A stretch of DNA of 64,000 nucleotides, taken from assembly GCA_017417585.1 (NCBI GenBank), contig JAFPYX010000067.1, positions 1 through 64,000 of the forward strand, read 5' to 3'. A model generated the notes under the pieces. The model made no database searches and was not told the DNA's origin. It was given only the letters and a program-made list of their open reading frames with translations. Every line of letters starts with the position of its first letter. The first letter of the stretch is position 1. The stretch is from Victivallales bacterium. Lineage in GTDB: Bacteria; Verrucomicrobiota; Lentisphaeria; Oligosphaerales; Oligosphaeraceae. Of the stretch, positions 17,836-28,200 are shown piece after piece. The position numbers were made by a program, and so were the translations under genes.

Positions 17836-19473
17836 ATGATTACGAACGAACTGGCAGGCAAGACAGTCCCTGAGTCGATGTATCTTGACATTCCGGCACT
17901 GGTGTCGGGCTACTACACGGGCAAGCCGGATCCGTCGGTGCCGGAGCAGCGCGTGGTCTTCGGGACCAGCGGCCACCGCGGCACTCCCCTGAAACTCTCC
18001 TTCCAGGAGGACCACATTCTGGCTATCACCCAGGCGATCTGCGCCTACCGCGCCAAGGCAGGTGTGACCGGACCGCTCTTCCTGGGGCGAGACACGCACG
18101 CGCTCTCCGGCCCGGCACACGCTACGGCGCTGGAAGTACTGGCAGCCAATGGAGTGCAGGTCTTTGTGGCGGCGGACAATGCATATACCCCGACGCCAGT
18201 GGTCTCGCATGCCATCCTGAATTACAACGCCAAGCGCAAGAAGGACTTGGCGGACGGCATCGTGATCACGCCTTCCCACAATCCCCCGACCGACGGAGGC
18301 TTCAAATACGACCCCACCACCGGCGGCCCGGCGGACACCACCGCCACCAAGTGGATTGCGGACGAGGCGAACCGGCTGCTGGAGAAGAAGCTCAGGGGCG
18401 TCAAGCGTGTCACTCTTGCGCAAGCACTCGCCTCCGGCAATGTCCGCGAATACGACTATGTGACCCCGTATGTCGATGACCTCAAGAATATCATCGACTT
18501 CGATGTCATCCGTGCCTCCGGCATCCGTATCGGTGCGGATGCACTTGGCGGAGCCGGCCTCGGCTTCTGGGTGCCAATCGCGCAGAAATACGGCCTGGAT
18601 CTCACGTTGATGCACGGTCGTTGCGAACCCGACTTCCGATTCATGGCAATTGACCACGACGGAAAGATTCGCATGGACTGCTCGTCGCCTTTCGCGATGG
18701 CAGGGCTGGTGAAGCTCAAGGCGGACTATGACATCGCCTTCGGCAACGACCCCGACTTCGACCGCCACGGCATCGTGACGCCATCGCATGGTCTGATGAA
18801 CCCCAACCACTATCTCGCCGTCGCCATCGACTATCTTTACAAGAACCGCAAGAAGTGGTCGAAGAAGCTCGCCGTGGGCAAGACCGTGGTTTCCTCCAGT
18901 TTGATTGACCGCGTGGCGGCACGGCTTGGGCGCAGGCTCGTCGAGGTCCCAGTGGGATTCAAGTGGTTCGTCCCCGGACTGTTGGATGGTTCGCTCGGCT
19001 TTGGTGGAGAGGAGTCCGCAGGAGCCAGTTTCCTGCGCAAGGACGGAACGACCTGGACGACGGACAAGGACGGCATCATTCTCGCGCTCCTGGCCTGCGA
19101 AATCACCGCACGGACAGGCCGCGATCCCGCACAGCATCATGACGACCTGGTGGCCGAATTCGGTCCCGCCTGGTACGAGCGTCATGACCAGCCCGGCACT
19201 CCCGAACAGAAGGCCAAAATTGCGTCTTTTTCGCCTAAATCATTGCCCATAAATGAATTGGCTGGAGAACCATTGACTGGTGCCTTCACTGCGGCCCCTG
19301 GCAACGGCGCGTCGATCGGCGGCATCAAGGTCACTGCGGAGCACGGCTGGTTTGCCATGCGGCCCTCCGGGACCGAGAATGTCGTGAAAATCTACGCCGA
19401 AAGCACTCACTCCGCAAAGCACTTGGTGCAGATCTTCGCGGACGCCGAAGCCTTGCTGAAGGGGCAGCAATAA
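17836..19473 (+). CDS. pgm: Phosphoglucomutase (alpha-D-glucose-specific)
   Basis: 545 aa, close in length and sequence to E. coli Pgm. The phosphoserine loop [12 protein letters not shown] contains Ser147, the metal-binding loop is DPDFDRHG, the sugar loop is GGEESAGAS and the phosphate-binding loop is [12 protein letters not shown]. It interconverts glucose-1-phosphate and glucose-6-phosphate, linking glycogen breakdown with glycolysis. A TTG three codons upstream (17827) is an alternative start; no SD is seen for either. glgP follows after a GC-rich and heptamer-bearing spacer, so the pair acts in one pathway. Confidence 0.96.
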   Translation: MITNELAGKTVPESMYLDIPALVSGYYTGKPDPSVPEQRVVFGTSGHRGTPLKLSFQEDHILAITQAICAYRAKAGVTGPLFLGRDTHALSGPAHATALEVLAANGVQVFVAADNAYTPTPVVSHAILNYNAKRKKDLADGIVITPSHNPPTDGGFKYDPTTGGPADTTATKWIADEANRLLEKKLRGVKRVTLAQALASGNVREYDYVTPYVDDLKNIIDFDVIRASGIRIGADALGGAGLGFWVPIAQKYGLDLTLMHGRCEPDFRFMAIDHDGKIRMDCSSPFAMAGLVKLKADYDIAFGNDPDFDRHGIVTPSHGLMNPNHYLAVAIDYLYKNRKKWSKKLAVGKTVVSSSLIDRVAARLGRRLVEVPVGFKWFVPGLLDGSLGFGGEESAGASFLRKDGTTWTTDKDGIILALLACEITARTGRDPAQHHDDLVAEFGPAWYERHDQPGTPEQKAKIASFSPKSLPINELAGEPLTGAFTAAPGNGASIGGIKVTAEHGWFAMRPSGTENVVKIYAESTHSAKHLVQIFADAEALLKGQQ

Positions 19474-19560
19474 CGCGGGGCAAATCGCCCCGCGCACCGG
19501 ACAGAGAAGCCCCAAGTCCGGCGCCCGCAGGTGGTCCGGCGCCTGCGGCGACATGCCGCG
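19474..19560. repeat. GC-rich hairpin and 18-bp tandem repeat
   Basis: Directly after the pgm stop lies the hairpin GCGGGGC-AAATC-GCCCCGC, then two imperfect 18-bp units beginning GTCCGGCGCC (19517 and 19535). There is no T-run, so a rho-independent terminator is not evident. It may act as an mRNA-stabilising or processing element between pgm and glgP. Confidence 0.5.
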
Positions 19561-19566
19561 GGAAAA

Positions 19567-19601
19567 TCATTCCTCATTCCTCATTCCTAATTCTTCATTG
19601 T
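19567..19601 (+). repeat. Heptamer tandem repeat before glgP
   Basis: Three exact TCATTCC units are followed by TAATTCT and TCATTGT; the next seven bases, TTTAATG, contain the glgP start codon in phase. The block fills the region where an SD would be expected. Confidence 0.8.
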
Positions 19602-19605
19602 TTTA

Positions 19606-22092
19606 ATGTCTTCCGAAACACCCAATTCCTTTGACCCCGAGGCATTGTCCACCAGCCACTCTGTGGAATCGCTGCGGCTCGGGCTGAACTGGCATTTGTC
19701 GCACACGCAGGCGACGAGCGAATACAAGGAGACTGACAACGACTGGTACCAGGCGTTCTCGGCGACCTTGCGTGACCGTCTGGTCACGCAGTGGATGAAG
19801 ACGCAGGACACCTATTCCAAACAGCAGGTCCGCCGTGCGTACTACCTCTCTTTGGAGTTCCTGATTGGTCGTCTCCTGGGCAACAACGCGATGAACCTCA
19901 AGATGTATGACGCGTGCGCCATTGCCTTGAAGGGCAGCCGTCTGGAATGGGAAGACCTCCAGGAGCTCGAACGCGACCCCGGTCTTGGCAATGGAGGCCT
20001 GGGACGCCTCGCCGCGTGCTTCGTGGATTCGCTGGCGACCATGCATCTGCCTTGCATCGGATATGGACTGCGCTACGACTATGGCATCTTCCGCCAGCAG
20101 ATTGTCAATGGCGCACAGGTCGAGGAGCCCGATACCTGGAAACAGGACGGCTATCCATGGGAGTTCCGGCGTCCCGACCGTGTCCATACGGTGTATTTTG
20201 GCGGAGAAATCCGCCAGATGGACGTGGACGGACGCCCGGTATGGCGCTGGTTCCCCGCGGAGCGCGTGCTGGGCATGCCCTACGACATCCCCGTGGTCGG
20301 CTACGGCGGGCAGACGGTCAATAATCTGCGTCTCTGGTCGGCACAGGCGTGCAACGACTTCGACTTCCAGGATTTCAACCAGGGCTCATACGTGGAGGCG
20401 GTCGAGAGCCGCATCATGGCAGAGAACCTCACCCGCGCCCTCTATCCCAACGACAACATAGCGCAGGGCAAGGAGTTGCGCTTGCGCCAGCAGTACTTCT
20501 TCGTGGCGTGCAGCCTGCATGACATCCTGCTGCGCCACCTCAGGGAAGGCGGCACCCTCCAGAATCTCCCGGAAAAGGTCACCATCCAGCTCAACGACAC
20601 CCATCCCACGCTAGTGATTCCCGAATTGATGCGCGTGCTGGTGGATGAAAACGGGATGGCGTGGGACGAGGCGTGGGAGATTACGCGGTCCTGTACCAAC
20701 TATACCAACCACACCATCCTGCCGGAGGCGCTGGAGAAGTGGTCCGTTCCGCTCTTCCGAAAGCTGCTGCCGCGGCATCTGCAGATCATCTTCGACATTA
20801 ACGGCCGCTTCCTGAATGAAGTCAGCGCGCGCTATCCGGGCGACATGGAGAAGCTGCGCCGGATGAGCCTGGTGGAGGAGGGCGGCTCGCAGTCATTGCG
20901 CATGGCGAATCTGGCGGTGATTGGCTCCAGCCATGTCAATGGCGTGGCGAAAATCCACTCCGACATCCTCAAGAACGACATCTTTCGGGATTTCGCCGAA
21001 CTGTGGCCGGAGAAATTCCTGAACATGACCAACGGCATCACCCAGCGCCGCTGGCTGCTTCTGGCCAACCGCGACCTGGCGAGGTTGATTTCTTCCCGCA
21101 TCGGCGAGGAATGGATTACCGACCTGTCGCAACTGCGTAAGCTGGAGGAATTCGTGGAGGACGAGGCGTTCCTGGAGGAACTCATGCGCGTCAAGCACAC
21201 CAACAAGCTGCGGCTGGCTGCGGAAATCGAGAAGGAGACCGGAGTCGTCGTGGATCCGGACTCCATCTTCGACGTTCAAGTCAAGCGACTCCACGAATAC
21301 AAGCGGCAGCTGATGCTGGTGCTCTACATCATTACCATCTACAACCGCCTGAGGAAAAACCCCGAGCTGGATTTTCCGAAACGTACCTTCATCTTCGCCG
21401 CCAAAGCGGCTCCGGGCTACGCGATGGCGAAGCTTATCATCCGGCTGATCCACGCCGTGGCGCACAAGGTCAACGACGATCCGGTGGTGGCGGGGCGGCT
21501 TAAGGTGGTCTTCCTCCCCGACTACCGCGTCTCGCTGGCGCAAGTCATCATCCCTGCGGCGGATGTCTCCGAGCAGATTTCCTTGGCGGGCACCGAGGCC
21601 TCCGGCACCGGCTGCATGAAGCTGATGCTCAACGGCGCATTGACCATCGGGACGCTGGACGGCGCGAATGTCGAGATGCGCCAGGAGGTCGGCGAGGAGA
21701 ACATCTTCATCTTCGGAATGACCGCCGACGAGGTTGCCGAGCGCCGCGCCAACTATTCACCCTGGGACCTCTACCACACCGACCCTGAGATACAGGAAGC
21801 CGTAGCCGCCATCCGGGACAACCAGTTCTGTCCGCTGGAACCTGGACTCTTTCAGCCTGTTGTCCAGGCATTGCTGGACTTCGGCGACCGGTATATGCTT
21901 CTGGCGGACCTCAAGAGCTACATTTCCGCACAGGACCGCATCAGCCAGCTTCACCGCGATTCGAGGGCCTGGGCACAGATGTCCCTCTACAACATCTCGC
22001 GCTCCGGAAAGTTCTCCAGCGACCGTACCATCGCAGAATACGCCGAGCAGATATGGCATATCACTCCCATCCTACCGGAAGAGAATCCCTGA
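19606..22092 (+). CDS. glgP: Glycogen/maltodextrin phosphorylase
   Basis: 828 aa, full length for the GT35 family. The pyridoxal-phosphate lysine lies in the conserved EASGTGCMKLMLNGAL segment near residue 675. The N-terminus has the typical YYLSLEFLIGR and GLGNGGLGRLAACF blocks. It releases glucose-1-phosphate from storage glucan, which the upstream Pgm converts to glucose-6-phosphate. No SD is present; a heptamer tandem repeat occupies the leader. The stop TGA overlaps the next ATG by one base, so the HAD phosphatase is translationally coupled. Confidence 0.97.
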   Translation: MSSETPNSFDPEALSTSHSVESLRLGLNWHLSHTQATSEYKETDNDWYQAFSATLRDRLVTQWMKTQDTYSKQQVRRAYYLSLEFLIGRLLGNNAMNLKMYDACAIALKGSRLEWEDLQELERDPGLGNGGLGRLAACFVDSLATMHLPCIGYGLRYDYGIFRQQIVNGAQVEEPDTWKQDGYPWEFRRPDRVHTVYFGGEIRQMDVDGRPVWRWFPAERVLGMPYDIPVVGYGGQTVNNLRLWSAQACNDFDFQDFNQGSYVEAVESRIMAENLTRALYPNDNIAQGKELRLRQQYFFVACSLHDILLRHLREGGTLQNLPEKVTIQLNDTHPTLVIPELMRVLVDENGMAWDEAWEITRSCTNYTNHTILPEALEKWSVPLFRKLLPRHLQIIFDINGRFLNEVSARYPGDMEKLRRMSLVEEGGSQSLRMANLAVIGSSHVNGVAKIHSDILKNDIFRDFAELWPEKFLNMTNGITQRRWLLLANRDLARLISSRIGEEWITDLSQLRKLEEFVEDEAFLEELMRVKHTNKLRLAAEIEKETGVVVDPDSIFDVQVKRLHEYKRQLMLVLYIITIYNRLRKNPELDFPKRTFIFAAKAAPGYAMAKLIIRLIHAVAHKVNDDPVVAGRLKVVFLPDYRVSLAQVIIPAADVSEQISLAGTEASGTGCMKLMLNGALTIGTLDGANVEMRQEVGEENIFIFGMTADEVAERRANYSPWDLYHTDPEIQEAVAAIRDNQFCPLEPGLFQPVVQALLDFGDRYMLLADLKSYISAQDRISQLHRDSRAWAQMSLYNISRSGKFSSDRTIAEYAEQIWHITPILPEENP

Positions 22093-22871
22093 TGGCAAAA
22101 ACCAAGCTTCTCTGCTTCGATCTGGATGGTACGCTCTATCTGGATGGCGTGCCATATCCAGGGGCGATTGAGGTGATCGAGAAACTCCGTTCCAGCGACC
22201 TGGAATACTGTTTCGTAACCAACAACAGCTCCATCGCCCCGCCAGACTACTGCGAGAAATTGCGACGTATCGGCTTCCCGCTGGATCCGCGTAATGTCAT
22301 GAGCAGCTGCGAGGCGGCGTGCCACATGCTGCGGAGCCTGGGTGTCGGTCCGGAGGTCTATCTTTTGGGCACCACGAAATTCCGTCGTTGGATGGAGGGG
22401 CAGGGTTTCGTGCATTCCTTCGAACACGCGCAGGCGCTTCTGATCGCCTTTGACAAGGAGCTGACCTACCAGAAGCTCCACGAGGCAACCCAATGTGTAT
22501 TGCGCGGGCTGCCCATCTACGCCACCCACCCAGATACTGTGTGTCCGCCAGACCTCCCAGATGCGGGAATGCTTCTGGAATACTTCAAGGCCATTCGCCC
22601 CGGCACCATCATCCAGGGTATCGCCGGCAAACCACACCATTGGCTTGCCGAAGTGCTCTGCCAGCGCTTTCAGGTGGAACCCGCCGAGATGGTGATGGTC
22701 GGAGACCGCGTGGGCACCGATTTGGCTTTCGCGCAGAACAACGGCATGCGTTCGATGCTCACCCTAAACGGCGCCCACATGCCGACACTTGGCGAAATGA
22801 AGCCAACGGTCATTGTTCCGCACATCGCACAGCTGCTTGACGAGTTCTGGCCCCATAACCTCGGCTGGTAG
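22092..22871 (+). CDS. HAD-superfamily sugar phosphatase (NagD/class IIA-like)
   Basis: 259 aa. Motif I CFDLDGTLYLDG carries the nucleophile and acid Asp pair at residues 8 and 10. The FVTNNSS motif II follows, and motif IV GDRVGTDL lies near residue 208. The cap between them and the FVTNNSS spacing fit HAD class IIA (NagD, p-nitrophenylphosphatase family). It removes phosphate from small metabolites, probably sugar phosphates or phosphoglycolate. The ATG overlaps the glgP stop by one base (TGATG), which fixes the start and suggests coupling with glycogen breakdown. Confidence 0.9.
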   Translation: MAKTKLLCFDLDGTLYLDGVPYPGAIEVIEKLRSSDLEYCFVTNNSSIAPPDYCEKLRRIGFPLDPRNVMSSCEAACHMLRSLGVGPEVYLLGTTKFRRWMEGQGFVHSFEHAQALLIAFDKELTYQKLHEATQCVLRGLPIYATHPDTVCPPDLPDAGMLLEYFKAIRPGTIIQGIAGKPHHWLAEVLCQRFQVEPAEMVMVGDRVGTDLAFAQNNGMRSMLTLNGAHMPTLGEMKPTVIVPHIAQLLDEFWPHNLGW

Positions 22872-22889
22872 AAGAATAGAGGTTAGAGT

Positions 22890-24269
22890 ATGATTCGCAC
22901 CGATCAAGTCATCAACACGGTCCAGATGATCCAGAAGGAGAATCTGGATGTTCGCACGGTCACCTTGGGCATCAATCTGATGGATTGCCGAGACGCAGTG
23001 GCGGACCGGATGGCCAGCAAGGTCATCCGCAAGATCGAAAAATACGCCGGCAGCCTGGTGGAGACGTGCGATGAGATCGGCGCGAAATACGGCCTGGCGG
23101 TCGTGAACAAGCGTATCGCGGTAAGCCCGGCGGCGGACGTTGCCTCCGGCATGGGCCGCAAGGCGATGGTGCGGCTGGCGCAGGCGCTGGATACCGCCGC
23201 CTCCTCGACCGGCGTGGACATCGTCGGCGGCTACTCCGCGCAGGTGCAGAAGGGCGCCTCGGCCTCGGACGAGGAACTCATCGAGTCCCTGCCGGAAGCG
23301 CTGCTCTCCACCGAGCGTGTCTGCGCGTCCATCAATGTCGCACACAGCCGGACGGGGATCAACATGAAGGCAGTGGGACGGCTTGGTGAAATCATGAAGG
23401 TCGCCGCCGAGGGTAGCAAGGACCGCGACGGCTTTGCCTGCGCAAAGCTTGTGGTCTTTGCGAACCAGCCGGAGGACGTGCCGTTCATGGCGGGCGCCTA
23501 CCACGGACACGGCGAGCCGGAGGCGGTCATCAACGTGGGCGTCTCGGGACCCGGCGTCGTCTGCAGCGCATTGCGTCGCCGCATCGAGAACGACGGCGCG
23601 GAGAACTTGGGGCTGGACGACCTGGCGGAGGAGATCAAGGAGACCTCCTGCCGCGTGACCCGTTGCGGCGAACTCATCGGCCGCGAGGTCGCTTCCCGTC
23701 TTGGCATACCTTTTGGCATCGTGGACCTGTCGCTCGCGCCCACGCCGAAAGTCGGCGACTCCATCGGCGAAATCCTTGAAATCCTTGGGCTGGATGCCAT
23801 TGGCGCGCCCGGTTCCACCGCCTGCATCGCACTGCTCAACGACGCCGTCAAGAAGGGCGGTGCCTTTGCCTCGCAGTCCGTCGGGGGGCTCTCCGGGGCC
23901 TTCATCCCCGTGCTGGAGGACTCCGCGCTCTCCCGCGCCGCCGCCGATGGAAAACTCTCGCTGGAAAAGCTCGAGGCGATGACTTGCGTCTGCTCGGTCG
24001 GACTTGATATGATCGCGGTGCCGGGAGACACGCCCGCCGAAACGCTCTCCGCCATCATCGCGGACGAGATGGCCATTGGCCTCATCAACAAGAAGACCAC
24101 CGCCGTGCGCATCATTCCCGTGCCCGGCAAGAAGGCCGGCGACCGCGTGGAGTTCGGCGGACTCTTCGGTGGCGGGCCTGTGATGCCTGTGCACAACCCC
24201 GGTGCCTCTGCGCGCTTCATCCGCTTCGGTGGCCATATCCCCGCGCCGATTCACAGCCTGAACAACTGA
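22890..24269 (+). CDS. UPF0210/DUF711 (PFL-like) family protein
   Basis: 459 aa, near the usual length of DUF711 proteins. The N-terminus (VRTVTLGINLMDC) and internal blocks DLSLAPTPKVGDSIGEILE, GLSGAFIPV and VGLDMIAVPGDTP are family signatures. Structures of relatives resemble pyruvate-formate-lyase-type barrels, but no activity is established, and the glycyl-radical motif is not evident. An SD-like GAGG precedes the ATG. It lies 18 bases after the HAD gene and is probably the last gene of the pgm-glgP-HAD unit. Function unknown. Confidence 0.88.
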   Translation: MIRTDQVINTVQMIQKENLDVRTVTLGINLMDCRDAVADRMASKVIRKIEKYAGSLVETCDEIGAKYGLAVVNKRIAVSPAADVASGMGRKAMVRLAQALDTAASSTGVDIVGGYSAQVQKGASASDEELIESLPEALLSTERVCASINVAHSRTGINMKAVGRLGEIMKVAAEGSKDRDGFACAKLVVFANQPEDVPFMAGAYHGHGEPEAVINVGVSGPGVVCSALRRRIENDGAENLGLDDLAEEIKETSCRVTRCGELIGREVASRLGIPFGIVDLSLAPTPKVGDSIGEILEILGLDAIGAPGSTACIALLNDAVKKGGAFASQSVGGLSGAFIPVLEDSALSRAAADGKLSLEKLEAMTCVCSVGLDMIAVPGDTPAETLSAIIADEMAIGLINKKTTAVRIIPVPGKKAGDRVEFGGLFGGGPVMPVHNPGASARFIRFGGHIPAPIHSLNN

Positions 24270-24351
24270 CACCGAAAGCTTCTCGTTCCCTGAGAATCCC
24301 TTTTATCGCATAATACGCTTATCATTTCCCTCTAATTAACGGAGATACTTC

Positions 24352-25251
24352 ATGTCTAGAGTGATTTTGGCATTGTGGCTTTGCCTTGGGGCGTTCGCAA
24401 TTCAGGCAAAGGAGGACGTGGTGACCCATCGACGGGCGTTCCGTGCCAGGCTGGCACAGAATCCCCTGGCGGCGATTGTTGAGGGACTGGGGGATTCCGA
24501 TGCGGTGATTCGGCGTTACTGTGTCTATCAGGACTTCCTGCGCAATGGCCCGAAGGCAGTAGAAGGGTGGAAGAAACTGGTGTCCGATCCAGATGAGCTG
24601 GTGCAGCTTGCGGTGGCGGAGTGCCTGGCCAAGCTGCCGCCGGAGAATCCGCAGCGTCAGGCGCTGGGGAAGGCATTGGTGGAGACCTCGAAATTTCCGG
24701 CGGTCATTCGGCAGGCATCGCGGTTGGACGCATCGGCTTTCAACTTCTACCGCAACAATGTGCGGCTCAAAGACGATCCAACCTACGACCACATCGTCGA
24801 AATCCAGGATTCCATCGAGCTTCCGGATGACCGCTGGCTGATGTGTACCGACCCTGCAGAAACCGGCCACACCAAGAATTGGTTCGCGCCGGATTTTGAT
24901 GACCAAGCCTGGACGCCGGTCAGGTGCGAGGCCTGGGAGGGCCAGGGCTTTCCCAGCTACGACGGCGTGGCCTGGTACCGCATCCGCTTTGCCGCGCCAC
25001 CGAAGGGCAATTGCGTGGGCGCGGATTTGAAGTTCGGCGCGGTGGACGAGCAGGCGTGGGTCTGGCTTAACGGAAAATATATCGGCCAGCATACCATCGG
25101 ACCGGAGGGATGGGATGTGGCATTCTGGCTCAATATCGGAGACGAGATTGCCTGGGACGCCGAGAACCTTCTGGTGGTGCGCGTCGAGGACAGCAAGATG
25201 GCCGGCGGAATCTGGAAGCCGATTGAACTTCAAACCCTGATCAGCAAATAA
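24352..25251 (+). CDS. Secreted protein with HEAT-like and galactose-binding-like domains
   Basis: 299 aa. Residues 1-19 form a signal peptide (ending AIQA). Residues about 20-130 are helical pairs resembling HEAT repeats. Residues about 145-298 resemble the jelly-roll sugar-binding domain of beta-galactosidases: a FDDQAWTPV strand, WYRIRF, then WVWLNGKYIGQH. No catalytic domain is seen, so it is probably a carbohydrate-binding accessory. SD GGAG is nine bases before the ATG. The next gene starts 15 bases downstream with its own AGGAGG, so the two secreted proteins are probably co-expressed. Confidence 0.82.
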   Translation: MSRVILALWLCLGAFAIQAKEDVVTHRRAFRARLAQNPLAAIVEGLGDSDAVIRRYCVYQDFLRNGPKAVEGWKKLVSDPDELVQLAVAECLAKLPPENPQRQALGKALVETSKFPAVIRQASRLDASAFNFYRNNVRLKDDPTYDHIVEIQDSIELPDDRWLMCTDPAETGHTKNWFAPDFDDQAWTPVRCEAWEGQGFPSYDGVAWYRIRFAAPPKGNCVGADLKFGAVDEQAWVWLNGKYIGQHTIGPEGWDVAFWLNIGDEIAWDAENLLVVRVEDSKMAGGIWKPIELQTLISK

Positions 25252-25266
25252 CAGGAGGATAACACG

Positions 25267-28200
25267 ATGAAGAAAACACTCGAAGGATTCTATGCGTTCT
25301 TCCTGATTCTGGCGGTGGGCTTTTGGTGCCAGGCGGCCGACACCGTGGTCGCCGAGTGGGACTTTAGCGTGAACACGACCGGTACCACGGATGGACGAAT
25401 TGCCGATGGCTTCACGCGCGGCGAAACCGTGATTTCCGATGGCTGGCTCATGATGCCCTCCGGGACGGGAGTCACTGAACCGCAGGGCTTCCAGGTCTCC
25501 AAAGCCGTCCATCCCGAATTGGCTCCGCAGAGCGGCTTCCGCGTGGAGGCAGTGGCGAAATTGGCCGACGATGAGCCGGACAAGAATCTGCTGACCATCC
25601 TGGATACCAAATATCTCCTGGACGTGGGACCGAAGAGCCGCGAGCAGGCCTTCCACGGCTTCCTTTTCGGTCTGATCAAATCGTCCAACGGAAAATCCGC
25701 CCGTCTGCGGATTTCTCTGGGGTTCCAGGCAGACAGCGTCCAGGTGGACAGCGATTTTTTCAATGTCGTTCCGGGCAAGGAGCAGACCTTCGCCGTGAGC
25801 TACGACGGACGTTCGCAGGTGAGCTTCTGGGTGGATGGGAAGTCTCTCGGCGTCTTCGCTGTGGCGCCAGGGGGAACCATCGAGCCGTCCATCCAGCGTG
25901 CGGTGGTTGGCGACCGCGTGGGGGCGAACCACTTCCCCTGGCGCGGTGCCATCCGCAAGGTGACGCTGACCGCCTTTCCGCCCGCCCCGGAGCCGGAACC
26001 GCTTCCAGAGGGCGAGAGCGTGCTGGCCGAGTGGGATTTCGGCGTGAGGGCAGATGGCACGGTGGACGGTAAGATTGCTGATGGCTTCATGCGTGGCAAG
26101 ACCGTCGTCGAAGACGGCTGGCTGGTGATGCCGAATGGCACGGGCAACATGGAGCCGCAGGGCTTCCAGGTCTCCAAAGCCGTCCACCCGGAACTGACTC
26201 CTCGGAGCGGCTTCCGCATGGAGGTCTTTGCGAAGTTGCGCGAAGGCGAATTCGACACCGTCCAGCAAACCCTTTTTGATGCCAAATACTACCTTGACCT
26301 AGGGCCGAAGAGCCGTGAGCCGGCCTTCCACGGCTTCCTCTTCGCGCTGGTTCGCGGCACCTCCGGAAATGCGCGGCTGAGGCTCTTTTTGGGCTTCAAG
26401 AACGACAGCGTGCAGGCGGAAAGCAAATTCTTCGAACCGAAGCCTGGCCAGGAACAGCGCTTTAGCGTGAGCTATGACGGGGCACGGACGGTGACCTTCT
26501 GGGTGGATGGGGTGCCGCTCAGCACTCACGAGGTCAAGCCAGGAGGGCCAATCGAACCGGCGGTTTTCCAAGCGGTGATCGGCGACCGCTACGGTTCGAA
26601 CCACAACCCATTCCGCGGCTCCATCCGCAAGGTGCGGCTGGTTGCATTCCCCGCGCCGCTGGCGTTCCTCTCCAGCCCCGGCCGCCACGCTTTCGTGCGT
26701 GGTGAGGAAAACGCAAGGCTGCAACTGAAAATCCATGCGGTCAAGGAAATCCAACCGGGCGCCAGGGTGCGATTGAGTTTCGTGGACAACACGAATGGAG
26801 TTTTTGAGGCTACGCTCAAAGACGGTCTGGTGCCCAATACGGACTTCGAAACGGAGATTCCCTTCCGGCCGGACTATGCGGTTGGAAGCTATCCCGTGAA
26901 GTTGGAACTGGAAGGGGAGGGCGCCGACGGCAAAGCCGTGACGGCGGTCGCGGACGACCTTATCGACATCGGGCCGCAATTGGCCCAGGACGGTTTTCCG
27001 ATTATCCTCTGGAGCAGCGGTCTGCCATACGACATCCTGCTGGAACACGGGATGACCCACGAACTCCATTATTTCATGCATTTCCTGATCAAATACGGCA
27101 ATGAGTCGCTGAAGACGCAGTTGAAAATCCACCTGGACAGCGCGGTCGCGGCCGGCGCGCGCATCTCGAACCAGTTCGGGATCACAGCGTATTTTCAGGA
27201 CGACTATCCGCGTGTCCGGGCGGACGGCACGAAGGTGCCCAACGGCCTCGAGGCGTCGAACCCCGAGTTCCAGGCGAAAGTCGTGGAGTATGCGTCGCAG
27301 TTTGCGGAACTGACCTCCAAGCATCCCGGCTGCGATTCCGTGCTCCTCAACTCCGAGGTGCGAGACCACAGCGTGCCCTCCTTCGGCTCCAGCGACCCCA
27401 AGGCCTTCGAGGACTTCGCCGGTTTTCCGGTTCCTGCCGAGGCGGTGGCCAAGGACGGAATCTCCTGGCGCAGCCGCCAGGACTTTCCGCTGGACCGCGT
27501 GATCCCCTACGACGATCCCCTGCTGGTCTTCTACCGCTGGTTCTGGACGGTCGGCGACGGCTGGAATGTCGTGCAGTCCAAGCTCACCGAGGCCATCCAT
27601 GAACACCACAAGCTTCCCATCTGGACATGGTTCGACCCCGCAGTGCGCGTGCCCCCGCTGTGGGGTAGCGGTGGTGCCGTGGATGTCATCAGCCAGTGGA
27701 CCTATGCCTATCCCGATCCGATGCGAACTGGCGGGGCGACGGACGAACTTTTCGCGATGGCGGAGGGACGCCCGGGCCAGAAGGTGATGTCGATGACGCA
27801 GTTCATCTGCTACCGCAACCAGACCGCGCCGGTTGGCGAGAAGGTCGCGAATCCGCCTGCCTGGCTTCAGGGAAACGAGACCGCCGGATTCATCTCCATT
27901 CCGCCGGATTCGCTGACCGAGGCGACCTGGGCGATTATCGCGCGGCCGGTGCAGGGGATCATGTACCACGGCTCCAACTCCGTGTGGGGCGAGAACGAGG
28001 CCTTCTATCGGGCGAACATGCGCAATGCCGAGAATTCCCATGCGCCGTATTGCACCACGAATCCGGACACGAAGGTCGCGCTGTCCAAGGTTCTCAACAA
28101 TGTTGTCAAGCCCCTGGGACCCACGCTGAAGCGGATTCCCGCACGGGCGCCAGAGGTGGTGCTGCTCCACAGCTTCGCCTCGTCGATGTATGCCAAACGC

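Noticed and set aside
19567..19601. Heptamer block as a CRISPR or a regulator site array
   Set aside because: Units are contiguous seven-mers without spacers; it is listed as a tandem repeat instead.
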